A stretch of 26,859 nucleotides of DNA from CAZVRZ01 sp964629965 (lineage in GTDB: Bacteria > Chloroflexota > Anaerolineae > Anaerolineales > UBA4823): the NCBI GenBank assembly GCA_964629965.1, contig CAZVRZ010000074.1:1-26859 (forward strand), written 5' to 3'. Below, in pieces: positions 17,576 through 26,000 of the stretch; the stretch's first letter is position 1; each line of letters starts with the position of its first letter. Both the position numbers and the translations under genes were made by a program. The notes beneath the pieces are model-generated. The model saw only the letters and a list, made by a program, of their open reading frames with translations, did no database searches and was not told where the DNA came from.

Positions 17576-17995
17576 ATGAAATCCTTTCGCAAAGAACTTT
17601 GGTTCAACATTCCTAACCGACGTGGCTTCGTCAATATTACCCATCAAGTAGAAGCCTGTTTAAAAGAAAGCAGGGTACAGGAAGGTCTCATCCTGGTTTG
17701 TGCAATGCATATCACCGCCTCGGTGTTTATCAACGATGATGAGAGCGGCTTGCACCACGACTATGAAACCTGGTTGGAAAAGCTCGCTCCGCACGAACCA
17801 GTTGGACAATATTGGCATAATCGTACTGGCGAAGATAATGCCGATGCGCACATGAAGCGCCAGATTATGGGACGGGAAGTGGTTGTGGCCGTAACAAACG
17901 GGACCTTAGACTTTGGCCCTTGGGAGCAGATCTTTTATGGTGAGTTTGATGGACAGCGAGCGAAGCGGGTACTGGTAAAGATTATCGGGGAATAA
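17576..17995 (+). CDS. YjbQ/UPF0047 family protein
   Basis: The 139 residues match the usual length of the UPF0047/YjbQ family throughout. The conserved His45 and Thr47 lie in CAMHITASVFINDDE, followed by a DYETWLEKLAP segment. Then come NADAHMKRQIMG with His92, and the terminal VTNGTLDFGPWEQIFYGEFD with Glu117. Members form trimers, and some have weak thiamine-phosphate synthase activity; the true physiological role is unsettled. A TATAAT (17537-17542) and a GGAG ribosome site (17565-17568) precede the ATG. No -35 is visible and the recombinase stop lies close upstream, so the gene could have its own promoter or be cotranscribed. No thiamine genes are nearby, so context gives no help on function. 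Confidence 0.88.
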   Translation: MKSFRKELWFNIPNRRGFVNITHQVEACLKESRVQEGLILVCAMHITASVFINDDESGLHHDYETWLEKLAPHEPVGQYWHNRTGEDNADAHMKRQIMGREVVVAVTNGTLDFGPWEQIFYGEFDGQRAKRVLVKIIGE

Positions 17996-18065
17996 GGATC
18001 TGACCAACCCTGTCGGCACAGCTGTCAATCGACTGTATACTCGCCAGCTATAACTACGACGCGCC

Positions 18066-18375
18066 TCAAACGGGATACGCTATGATTCCCACTGTTCCAG
18101 GACCAAGATTAGCAGCTACACCGATCGAGAGATCAGTCACAATCACCTCATGGCAATTCAAAAACTGCTTCACCTTCTTGTTTCGTAAAATTATCGCTGT
18201 AGCAAGGTCGCGAGCGTGTAGCGCCGCTACGTTAACCAGCTATAAGTGTTCCAGTTGTTCCCGATACCCCCCTCCCCATAAATACTCCTATTGTTTCGAT
18301 GTGACTGTTCAAAGTCGACGACTTGCTTTACATCTCTCACGATGGGTCGCTCTTAACGATCGCTGATGGGTTTCA
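18066..18375 (-). pseudogene. Decayed C-terminal remnant of a DegV-family (fatty-acid binding) gene
   Basis: The minus strand from 18239 to the TGA at 18066-18068 encodes 57 residues that fit the end of DegV proteins: VAALHARDLATA resembles the DegV VAVLHA segment, and VIVTDLSIGVAANLGPGTVG resembles the ligand-binding GPG loop at the C-terminus. An in-frame TAG (18240-18242) interrupts it. Beyond the stop the same frame continues with YREQLEHL, then runs into more stops. A KPI phrase in another frame near 18361-18373 may be further debris. No start codon or N-terminal half is present. DegV proteins bind fatty acids and work with fatty-acid kinase; this copy should be non-functional. It lies on the same strand just after the ThuA-like gene, so it may once have been the third gene of that operon. 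The call rests on eye-matching to family motifs. Confidence 0.55.
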
Positions 18376-18414
18376 AGCAGCAACCCCGTTGAAGTATATA
18401 TGCTAAGACAAAAT

Positions 18415-19050
18415 CTATTCCGATTGCCCGCTGCACCAACGCAGGGCATTATGGATCAATTTTTGATAAGTTGGGTGCAGCCAGACCTCCAGATTGTGTC
18501 CCGGTGTAAGCACACACACTCGCCCGGCATTTTCTCTGCGTATCCAACCACCCGGTTGCTCTCCATGTTGCGATCGGGTGGTCAGGAACACATCGGCCTG
18601 CATATCGTCCAGATCCATCACATAGTGCTCATCTAACGAAGTAAATGGGGGATATCCATCATCAAGGAAATGACCAGCGCGGGCATCTACCGTGACCAGG
18701 CATTGTTCGGGGTGATTTCTAAATGCGCCGCCAATCATTCTGCGGAATACGGGGCGTTTCTCATATCCAGCGCTGCCGGAATGGATGACTAGCAAGCCAC
18801 CACCATTTTGCAGATAGCGCAGAAAAGCTGCCTCCGTTTCATCGGTTACCCATTCCGATTGGTCAGTAGATGACATGTTATTGGATTTGGCCAGGATAAC
18901 CAATGGGAAAGGTATCATCCGCTCTTCCGACCAATCAGCAGCATTTTCTATCCACTCAAATGTTATATCGGTTTGCTCAAGAGGAGCCAGGCCGCTACGG
19001 ATTATCCGAGCCGGGTGCCAATAATCATCACACAAAACAAGCACATGCAT
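18415..19050 (-). CDS. ThuA-like (class I glutamine-amidotransferase fold) protein
   Basis: The 211 residues follow the ThuA-domain pattern. A start MHVLVLCDDYWHP leads into a Rossmann-like strand. GGGLLVIHSGSAGY follows with His90 at the position usual for this family, then DEHYVMD (140-146), and near the end LTPGHNLEVWLHP, the GH-x-W-like closing motif. ThuA proteins are linked to trehalose and other carbohydrate use; no reaction is firmly known for stand-alone copies. An AGGAG ribosome site sits 6 nt before the ATG. It starts 13 nt after the short-chain dehydrogenase and is therefore probably cotranscribed with it. The pair may act on a sugar or sugar-like alcohol, but this is inference. 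A decayed gene follows on the same strand. Confidence 0.8.
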   Translation of the reverse strand: MHVLVLCDDYWHPARIIRSGLAPLEQTDITFEWIENAADWSEERMIPFPLVILAKSNNMSSTDQSEWVTDETEAAFLRYLQNGGGLLVIHSGSAGYEKRPVFRRMIGGAFRNHPEQCLVTVDARAGHFLDDGYPPFTSLDEHYVMDLDDMQADVFLTTRSQHGEQPGGWIRRENAGRVCVLTPGHNLEVWLHPTYQKLIHNALRWCSGQSE

Positions 19051-19063
19051 TTTATTCTCCTAT

Positions 19064-19783
19064 TTACCAAGGCCATTCATTACCCTGCCAGTCTCTCATA
19101 ACCAAACAGTCTTCATCAAGCTTAACATCGAGAAAATATGCAAGGGCTGGTCCAGCCGCTTCTTCAGGTTCAAGATCTCCCACCACGCTCTTAGCACCAC
19201 TCATGTATGACTTTATCCAACCCGGATGATACAAGCGGAAAGTATAGCCCTCGGGTCGAAGATGATTGAATAGGATATGCACAGCCATATTGAGAGCAGC
19301 CTTAGACATCGTATAACCATACCATGATGTTCTTTGGGCGCGAGTAATGCTACCTGCCTCTGATGAGATAAAACATAACCGCTTTAAACCGCTGCGATCT
19401 AGCAAAGGCAAGAAGGCCTCTACTGTTCGTAATGATCCTAAAGCATTCACATCGTACAATCGGTGAATTTCAACATAATCCTGCGCATCTCGAATCGAGT
19501 GTTCGGATGTCGGCGAAATCACGCCCGCATTATTGATCAATAAATCAATGTGATCGGCGCTGGCCGTGACAATTCTTACGGCAGCATAGGCCGACTCTGT
19601 TGATGTGACATCCAATGGAATGATTTTTAATAAACCCGGGAAACGCTGGTATAACGCATTAAGCTGCGGCCAATCTGGCATATACTGACCCGCAAAGATC
19701 TGCCACCCACGCTCTAGCAACTTTTCTGTTAATGCGAATCCCAACCCACGGTCAGCACCTGTAATAAATGCATTTTGTCTCAT
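19064..19783 (-). CDS. Short-chain dehydrogenase/reductase (SDR)
   Basis: The protein has 239 residues from ATG 19783. The Rossmann cofactor motif TGADRGLG (8-15) opens the protein. NNAG is at 84-87, the catalytic serine is in FISSEAG (140-141), and Tyr157-x3-Lys161 lies in WYGYTMSKAAL. This is the classical SDR set, giving NAD(P)-dependent oxidation or reduction of an alcohol or ketone; the substrate is unknown. The frame is open upstream to an ATG at 19900, but that longer start is rejected. The extra 39 residues precede the Rossmann fold without homology, and a good promoter (19856-19884) lies within them. The 19783 start has an AGG ribosome site at about 8 nt. It is the first gene of a small operon with the ThuA-like gene. 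Confidence 0.88.
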   Translation of the reverse strand: MRQNAFITGADRGLGFALTEKLLERGWQIFAGQYMPDWPQLNALYQRFPGLLKIIPLDVTSTESAYAAVRIVTASADHIDLLINNAGVISPTSEHSIRDAQDYVEIHRLYDVNALGSLRTVEAFLPLLDRSGLKRLCFISSEAGSITRAQRTSWYGYTMSKAALNMAVHILFNHLRPEGYTFRLYHPGWIKSYMSGAKSVVGDLEPEEAAGPALAYFLDVKLDEDCLVMRDWQGNEWPW

Positions 19784-19855
19784 GGAATAACCTGTTGTAA
19801 AATATGAGCTATTTCTAATCTGTAAAACGGTTTTATAAATACGCTTGGTTCTGAG

Positions 19856-19884
19856 ATTATAATACCTTCTTGGGCATAAGCCAA
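19856..19884 (-). promoter_or_regulatory. Predicted promoter of the SDR-ThuA operon
   Basis: On the minus strand TTGGCT (19879-19884), a 17-bp spacer and a perfect TATAAT (19856-19861) are followed by about 70 nt of leader to the SDR start at 19783. Its location inside the apparent upstream extension of the SDR reading frame supports the shorter protein. Confidence 0.6.
19858..19863 (+). promoter_or_regulatory. Possible -10 box of the propeller-protein gene
   Basis: A perfect plus-strand TATAAT overlaps the opposing minus-strand -10 by four bases, giving ATTATAAT. The ATG at 19924 lies about 60 nt downstream with GAGG (19915-19918) as ribosome site. No good -35 is seen, so this is tentative. 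Confidence 0.35.
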
Positions 19885-19923
19885 ATATTGCTTGTGACAT
19901 GAATAACGATAAACGAGGTTAAC

Positions 19924-22077
19924 ATGAAGAAATTTGCATACATCACCTATCTAGTTATCACAGTACTTATTGGTGGCTTTTCAATATATCATTTTGCTTG
20001 GGCGCAGGGCATTGAAGATGGTTCATTCAGCACATATCTTCCTATAATCCAAAAACCCAGTCCGCGTCTTTATCAGATCGGTCCCAGTGGAGGTAAAATC
20101 GTTACGATTGCCCTACACCCATTAGATGCGTCGATTCTTTATGCGGGAACCTGGGGAGCAGGTTTGTTTAAAAGCAGTGATGGCGGTTCTTCGTGGACAG
20201 AGTTTAACCAAGGCCTCGGAAACCTTTACATTCAATCGCTGGCGATCGATCCTCAAAAACCAGATATTATTTACGCAGGCACTTATGGGGCCGGCGTTTA
20301 CAAGACGATTGACGGGGGAGCCAATTGGTTTCCCACAGGACCGGGCCTTAATGTAGACCCTATTGTTTACACTTTAGCTATCGATCCGATACATACCAAT
20401 ATCTTATATGCAGGTACAAGGCGTCGTTACAATTCGACTGCTCCATGGGGCGGTGGGGCTTATAAAAGTATCGATGGAGGCGGATCCTGGTTTTCCATAA
20501 ATAACACCTTGGGGGAAGATTGGGTTTATGATATTGCAGTTGCCATGGATCCATCGATTACAGAACCTAATACAATATATGCTGCAACACACCAAAAAGG
20601 CGTATACAGATCTACAAACGGGGGTGCTGTATGGTACAGTGTCAACAATGGACTAGAGGCCGATCTTGGCGACGATGGGATCTGGTCAAGCAGGTCACTA
20701 GCAATTAACCATCAAGACGCGAAAAGAATATATCTTGGTACCTGGCATACAACGAGCATGTTTAAAACCAATGACGGCGGCAATTTATGGTATTTATGGA
20801 ATGACGGCTTTTACGGTGAAAGAGTTTATAAAATTAAAATGGATCCAACGAACAAAAATATAATATATGCAGCGACCCTAGAGCACGGTGTCATGAAGAC
20901 TTCTAACGCCGGAGAGAAATGGCAATATTCAGGACCAGTGACAATTGCAGGGCAGCCATCTTCAATGTTCATCTACGATATCCAAGCAAGCAAGGTGAAC
21001 AACAATCTGGTTGTGGCAGGAAGTGAAGGAGAAGGTTTATTTAAAAGTCTTGACGCAGGTTTAAGTTGGGTAAAAAGCCATCAGGGAATTTTTGCAACAT
21101 CCGTTACATCTATTCTGGCAAGTCCTGATGCACCAGCAGATATTCTAGTTAGCACATTCGGCGGTGGAATCCAACAAACAAATGATGCCGGCCAAACATG
21201 GGTGGATCTAAATATAGGCTTACTAGATAAATGGATTAATTTTGTAGAACAATCACCAATAGACTCACGGATTTTATATGCTGGGAGCAACGTATCGGGT
21301 ATCTATATCTCTTATGATCATGGGATTTCTTGGCAACGTAAAACCAGTGGTATTGATGTACAAATCCGTCAGGTTGACCTGCCTCTTCAGAGTGAGTGGT
21401 TAGACCATGACCTTTTTTCGAATACAGCATTGCCAAAGATATCTATGCAAAATAACCAACTGGTGGCTACAACTTCAGCTTTAACGGCAATATCTTTGGC
21501 AGCCCATCCAACGGACCCGTTAATTATATACATGGGAACAGCCCAGGGTTTATATCGCACAACAAATGGTGGTAATTATTGGGCAAACATACCGGATCCA
21601 ATTCATGCGCTAGCAGTTTACGATATTGAATTTGACCCTTTCACGCCATCCAACATCCTAGTGGCTGCGGGAAATCTTTTTAGAAGTAAAAATAATGGAT
21701 CAACCTGGGAAATGATTGAAGCTGGCGCAGGTTTGTTTTCAATATCACTCGCACCAGATCCTTATACACCAAACACCTATTACATGGGCACCAAAAGTGG
21801 TATCTACATGAGCCAGGATGGCGGAGACACATGGAGCCTTTATGGATTGGCCGGCAATCCCATAAACGTGATCAGAGTGTCATCTGCCACTGAATTATTG
21901 GTTGGAACAGACACGGGTCTTTACAAAGGAATAAGAGGTAATGCGGGAGCAACATGGAGCCGGATTGAGGATCTCAATGATAAAAAAATTCCAAGTTTGA
22001 CCCTGATGAATAAACCCTGCTATCTAGCCGGCACCGAAACAGATGGGGTATATTATTATTCCGATACGTTACCATAA
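19924..22077 (+). CDS. Secreted BNR/sortilin-like beta-propeller protein with about 14 blades
   Basis: This 717-residue protein has a signal peptide: basic MKK, a hydrophobic core, and a probable cut after AWA27 before Gln28. The mature part is almost wholly repeats of about 45-60 residues. Each repeat has a Y-A-G-T strand, then G-x-[FY]-[KR]-[ST]-x-[DN]-G-G-x-x-W, as in YAGTWGAGLFKSSDGGSSW or GIYMSQDGGDTWSLYG. I count about 14 Y-A-G-T-like strands, enough for two seven-bladed propellers or one large ring. A longer insert lies between the ninth and tenth repeats. This repeat type occurs in sortilin, Ycf48 and some glycosidases. I see no convincing sialidase active-site set, so binding or scaffolding is more likely than catalysis. 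There is no sortase signal or C-terminal anchor, so it is probably exported and free or loosely attached. It is transcribed divergently from the SDR operon. Confidence 0.85.
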   Translation: MKKFAYITYLVITVLIGGFSIYHFAWAQGIEDGSFSTYLPIIQKPSPRLYQIGPSGGKIVTIALHPLDASILYAGTWGAGLFKSSDGGSSWTEFNQGLGNLYIQSLAIDPQKPDIIYAGTYGAGVYKTIDGGANWFPTGPGLNVDPIVYTLAIDPIHTNILYAGTRRRYNSTAPWGGGAYKSIDGGGSWFSINNTLGEDWVYDIAVAMDPSITEPNTIYAATHQKGVYRSTNGGAVWYSVNNGLEADLGDDGIWSSRSLAINHQDAKRIYLGTWHTTSMFKTNDGGNLWYLWNDGFYGERVYKIKMDPTNKNIIYAATLEHGVMKTSNAGEKWQYSGPVTIAGQPSSMFIYDIQASKVNNNLVVAGSEGEGLFKSLDAGLSWVKSHQGIFATSVTSILASPDAPADILVSTFGGGIQQTNDAGQTWVDLNIGLLDKWINFVEQSPIDSRILYAGSNVSGIYISYDHGISWQRKTSGIDVQIRQVDLPLQSEWLDHDLFSNTALPKISMQNNQLVATTSALTAISLAAHPTDPLIIYMGTAQGLYRTTNGGNYWANIPDPIHALAVYDIEFDPFTPSNILVAAGNLFRSKNNGSTWEMIEAGAGLFSISLAPDPYTPNTYYMGTKSGIYMSQDGGDTWSLYGLAGNPINVIRVSSATELLVGTDTGLYKGIRGNAGATWSRIEDLNDKKIPSLTLMNKPCYLAGTETDGVYYYSDTLP

Positions 22078-22108
22078 TAAGCGCAAGCGGATCCTTCGAC
22101 GTTGCTCA

Positions 22109-22117
22109 TGATATAAT
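22109..22117 (+). promoter_or_regulatory. Extended -10 promoter of the partner-switching module
   Basis: TGATATAAT matches the extended -10 consensus TGnTATAAT exactly. A good -35 is absent, as is common for extended -10 promoters. The STAS gene ATG is 27 nt downstream with a strong GGAGG ribosome site (22134-22138). The promoter lies just after the propeller gene stop, so the module has its own start. Confidence 0.6.
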
Positions 22118-22144
22118 GTTGAAACATATTTTTGGAGGCAGGCA

Positions 22145-22480
22145 ATGGATATCAGTGAACAAGAGTTTAAACGCTGCAATCTCGTAAAACCTAATGGACG
22201 TATCGATAGCTTTACTGCGCCGATCCTGGCAGAAGCCTTGAGTAAAATAACCGAAGCGGGTCGCTTCAACATTGTTCTAGATTTAGGAAGCGTAGACTAT
22301 GTTTCCAGCGCAGGTTTACGCGTAATGATTGATGCCCAAAAAACATGCAAACAAGCTAACCGTGGCTTTGTCGTATTAGTGGCAGTTCCAAAACGTATAT
22401 ATGAGACACTAGAATTGGCAGGCTTTGTTCCCCTTTTTAAATTCTACGACGATGTGACCGGTGCCGTTGCGAGCTTTTAA
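22145..22480 (+). CDS. STAS-domain anti-sigma factor antagonist (SpoIIAA/RsbV-like)
   Basis: A single STAS domain fills these 111 residues. NGRIDSFTAPILAEAL is the first strand and helix. VLDLGSVDYVSSAGLRVMID carries the phospho-accepting serine, Ser55 by alignment to the family (Ser54 next to it). In this family the unphosphorylated antagonist binds the anti-sigma kinase and frees the sigma factor or other partner; phosphorylation switches it off. The GGAGG ribosome site is strong. The anti-sigma kinase gene follows in the same reading frame 54 nt after the stop, with a terminator hairpin between, and a phosphatase gene follows that. The antagonist can therefore be assigned to this local cycle with good confidence, although its final target is not encoded here. 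Confidence 0.92.
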   Translation: MDISEQEFKRCNLVKPNGRIDSFTAPILAEALSKITEAGRFNIVLDLGSVDYVSSAGLRVMIDAQKTCKQANRGFVVLVAVPKRIYETLELAGFVPLFKFYDDVTGAVASF

Positions 22481-22495
22481 ACATATAGCGCTCAC

Positions 22496-22524
22496 AAGAC
22501 GAGGAAAGCTTTCCTCGTCTTTTT
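22496..22524 (+). terminator. Intrinsic terminator between antagonist and kinase genes
   Basis: A 26-nt perfect palindrome (22496-22521, core GACGAGGAAA-GCTTTCCTCGTC) is followed by a run of five T. With a small loop this gives a stem of about 11 pairs and a U-tract, a textbook rho-independent terminator. It sits 16 nt after the STAS stop and 10 nt before the next gene, so it should limit readthrough into the kinase and phosphatase genes. Confidence 0.85.
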
Positions 22525-22529
22525 ATTAT
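22524..22529 (+). promoter_or_regulatory. Possible -10 box giving a leaderless kinase transcript
   Basis: TATTAT ends 5 nt before the ATG at 22535, so transcription from it would begin at or next to the A of the start codon. No ribosome site precedes this ATG, which fits a leaderless start. No -35 is visible, and the box overlaps the terminator U-tract, so chance is possible. Confidence 0.3.
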
Positions 22530-22534
22530 CCTTT

Positions 22535-23002
22535 ATGGAAAAAGACCGGAAAACAATTTTTTCGCAATCCGAGATATTTCTAGCTCGTTTTGAGAACCTT
22601 AGACATATCGGGGGTTTTATTGTTCGCTTATGCCGGAATGCAGGAATTGATGAAGAAATAGTATATAAAATTCAATTGGCAGTTGATGAGGCTTGTTCCA
22701 ATATAATTGAACACGCATATGGGAATGATTCAAAGGGCGAAATTAATTGTTCATGCACAATAACAAACGATGAGATCATCATTGTATTGGAGGATTCCGG
22801 TAAAACTTTTGATCCTGCCAGCATTCCCAAACCCGACCTAAATTCTGAACTTGAAAAGAGAAATCGCGGGGGCCTGGGCATCTATTTCATACAACAGATC
22901 ATGGATAGCGTTACTTATCACACCATGAATAAATCTTTGCATGAGGCGCGCCGGCAAAGAAATATACTGGTTCTAACCAAGCGAATTGTGAGAGCAATTT
23001 GA
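22535..23002 (+). CDS. Anti-sigma factor serine kinase (RsbW/SpoIIAB-like)
   Basis: This 155-residue protein has a GHKL ATPase fold. The N-box is in AVDEACSNIIEHAYG (Glu52, Asn56), G1 in LEDSGKTFDP (Asp87, Gly89) and G2 in RNRGGLGIYFIQQIMD (Gly112-Gly115). There is no histidine-kinase dimerisation domain, which marks the SpoIIAB/RsbW class. It should hold a sigma factor or other partner inactive and phosphorylate the STAS antagonist encoded just upstream. The reading frame is open back to the STAS stop, but none of the 18 codons between is ATG, GTG or TTG, so ATG 22535 is the start. It has no Shine-Dalgarno sequence. Its stop at 23002 lies 59 nt before the phosphatase ATG. Confidence 0.92.
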   Translation: MEKDRKTIFSQSEIFLARFENLRHIGGFIVRLCRNAGIDEEIVYKIQLAVDEACSNIIEHAYGNDSKGEINCSCTITNDEIIIVLEDSGKTFDPASIPKPDLNSELEKRNRGGLGIYFIQQIMDSVTYHTMNKSLHEARRQRNILVLTKRIVRAI

Positions 23003-23061
23003 TAGGCGAAACACCTTCAAGCTCGAAATGGCATCAAATCCTTACCCTGGGAAGGAATTTG

Positions 23062-26000
23062 ATGACGGTTGCCTCTTTATCAGAACAACGTCAGTTGATT
23101 GCTGAAGCAGCGACGAGCGTGCTAGATTGTGATTGCAAAGTATCCGTAACAGATCCTTCTTTTACATTGGAGTTAACCGCAGATAAAGAATCTGCTTTCG
23201 AGAAAAACTATTTCATATTTGAACAAAACCTACTTATTCTTCCTCGGAGTCTAGACGAGTACTCCCCGCCATTTATTCTGATTGAATGCAATAAAACATC
23301 CCTAAACCACGACGAGATAGAATTTGTCAAAGGGATTGCAATACAATCTGCAATTGCGTATACCGCAACGCAAAAACTTACTCAGAACAACAACCAAATT
23401 GAGATGCTGACACTGGTTCAATCGGTAAGCACTCAGATTGCAAAAGTAGCAAGTCTAGATGATTTATTACACCGCGTAACACACTTGATCCTGACCACGT
23501 TCAACTACTACTATGTTGCGATATTCACGGTGGAACATGGTCGTCACAAGTTACATTTTCGGAATAGCTCCGGTCCGGGCATAAATCCAAAAGGGAATGC
23601 GCCGTTAAGTATTAGCATTGAAATAGGTGAAGGCATCATTGGCTATGTGGCTTACTCTGGAGATGAGATCATCGCAAATGATGTACAAACCAATAAGCAT
23701 TACCGCGCTCATGATGCATTACCCGAAACTAAATCAGAGCTTGCTCTCCCTTTGATTTATGAAGAACGAATACTTGGAGTGTTGGATATTCAATCGGATA
23801 AGGTCGATTCGTTTGATCAGACGGATCTACTCGTTTTGAGAGTATTGGCTGCCAACATCGCAGTAGCAATTGAGAATACCCGGCTATATAACGACATACA
23901 AAGACAAGCCGATCAATTACACACCATACGGGAAGTATCGGATAGCACTCTATCGATCTTAGATCTAGACGAACTCCTTCAGCGCTTTGTTGAACGCATT
24001 CAGGAGCGGTTGAAATATGCTTTTCTACAAATATTCGAGATCCATCCAGGAAGAAGGATCATACTTCTTAGGTCTGTAGCGAGTTCTTACAAATTATCAA
24101 AAATTCCCCACGAGTATATTATTAATCTTGACGAGGATAAAGGCATTGTTCCGTTGGTAGCTCAAACTGCCAAATCATATATGGTGAATGACATATCCAC
24201 AGAGACCAAATTTGTCTCTTACGAGCACATCCCTTTTTCCTCGCAAGCAGAAATTGCCATACCAATCATGTTTTCTGGAGAAATTATTGGAGTACTGGAT
24301 ATTCATAGTGATCGTGGTATGGCATTTGGAGAGCATGACTTATCTATCTTGGAATCTCTAGCATATAGCCTGGCTATTGCAATGAGGAATGCATCCTTGT
24401 ACCGGTCGGAACATTGGAGACGCCAGGTTGCAGAAAGCATACGTGATGTAGCTGGATTACTAACGGCAGAGGCGGATCTACAACCTGTACTTGATCGCAT
24501 CTTGATAGAGCTAGATAAAGTTCTACCATGTGATGTGGCTGCAATTTGGTTGATCGAAACCGATGTCAGCCCAGAAAAAGAATATCCATTGCTCCTTAGC
24601 GCGGTTCACTTATCACGAGATATATCTGCTCGAGAAGCAAAACGCGAAAATGGATTGACGATCGAGCAAATTAAAGCATTTTGCAATAACAACGAGTTAC
24701 CGAAGCCCTGGTTATTTGATATTCTCAATTCATCATTTCCATCTATACGATCCAAAAATGATCCTTATGAGCCATTGGGAGCAATACTTGAATTTCGGTC
24801 AAACTATTCGGCAATTGCGGCGCCTTTATTAGTCGGAGACGAATCGATCGGAATTTTAATGCTGGCTCATCGAACGCCAGGACGATATGGCAGTGAATCA
24901 CAAGTTATGACATCTACTTTTGCCAGCTATGCTGCGGTCGCCATCCAGAATACACGTTTATACGAGTCGGCCCATGACCAGGCCTGGATATCAACCGTTT
25001 TACTCCAGGTGGCTGACGCTATGCAATCTATCACTACAACTGAAGAGTTAACTCATTCAATGGTTCATATTGTTCCATCGCTCATAGGCGTGAGGGCATG
25101 TGCAATTTTTGTTTGGGATAGAACTTTTAATGAATTTAATCTATCAGATATCAATGATGTAGCTTTAGATCATGATAAATTACGAGGATTGACAATCCAA
25201 ACAGGAGAAATTCAACAATTTGATCAAGTTTTATTAACGAAAACTCCTCTCTTTATTCACCCAGCAGAAATCAGGGAAATCGTAGAGAACCCAACGCACT
25301 CTAATTTATTTGTTGGTTATGAAGACTGTATCGTCGCACTGCTCCCAATGGCCACCAGAGATGATGTTTTTGGTATCATGCTGGTAGCATTTGACGAAGA
25401 GACAAGCTCATCGGCTGTAATAGAAAATAATCAGATAGACCTTGACGATAAGATGACGATTGTTCAAGGTATAGCCTATCAAATAGCTGTTGCTGCTGAA
25501 AATATTCAATTAATCAGAGTGCAGCGAGAAGAAGCCTATGTTTCGGTAGCATTGTTGCAAGTTGCTCAAGCAGTTGTGAGCTTAAATGCGCTTGATGAGA
25601 TCTTAGAAGCGATTGTTCGGATAACGCCAATATTGATAGGGGTAAAAAGATGCATAATCTTTCTCTGGGATAAAACAGATGAATCATTTTACCTGTCACA
25701 AAACTATGGTATTTCACGAGTAGAAATTGTGGACTTTGATGATCATTTCAGAAAAGATGGGTTTCCGATTTTAGAGGAGGTAAAGACTATTAATTCTGTG
25801 GTCTATTGTGATTTGCAGATACCGTCACTAACTACCCTTACTTCCTGGCTCACTATCTCATCGAAAGATATAGTTGCAATCAATGGATCCAATAATAGCG
25901 TTTACATCGATTCCGAACCAAAGGCCAAGATAACGACTGATCCGAAAAATTATTTACGATCCCCTACGCCACTCATTATTGGTTATCCTCTGGCGGTGAA

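Noticed and set aside
18082..18366. A 94-codon plus-strand open frame in the gap after the YjbQ gene
   Set aside because: It runs antisense to the DegV-like remnant, lacks a ribosome site and has cysteine- and serine-rich composition typical of a shadow frame.
22999..23061. Phosphatase start at TTG 22999 overlapping the kinase stop
   Set aside because: Possible through coupling, but ATG 23062 has a much better ribosome site (AAGGA at 5 nt), so the shorter form was chosen.
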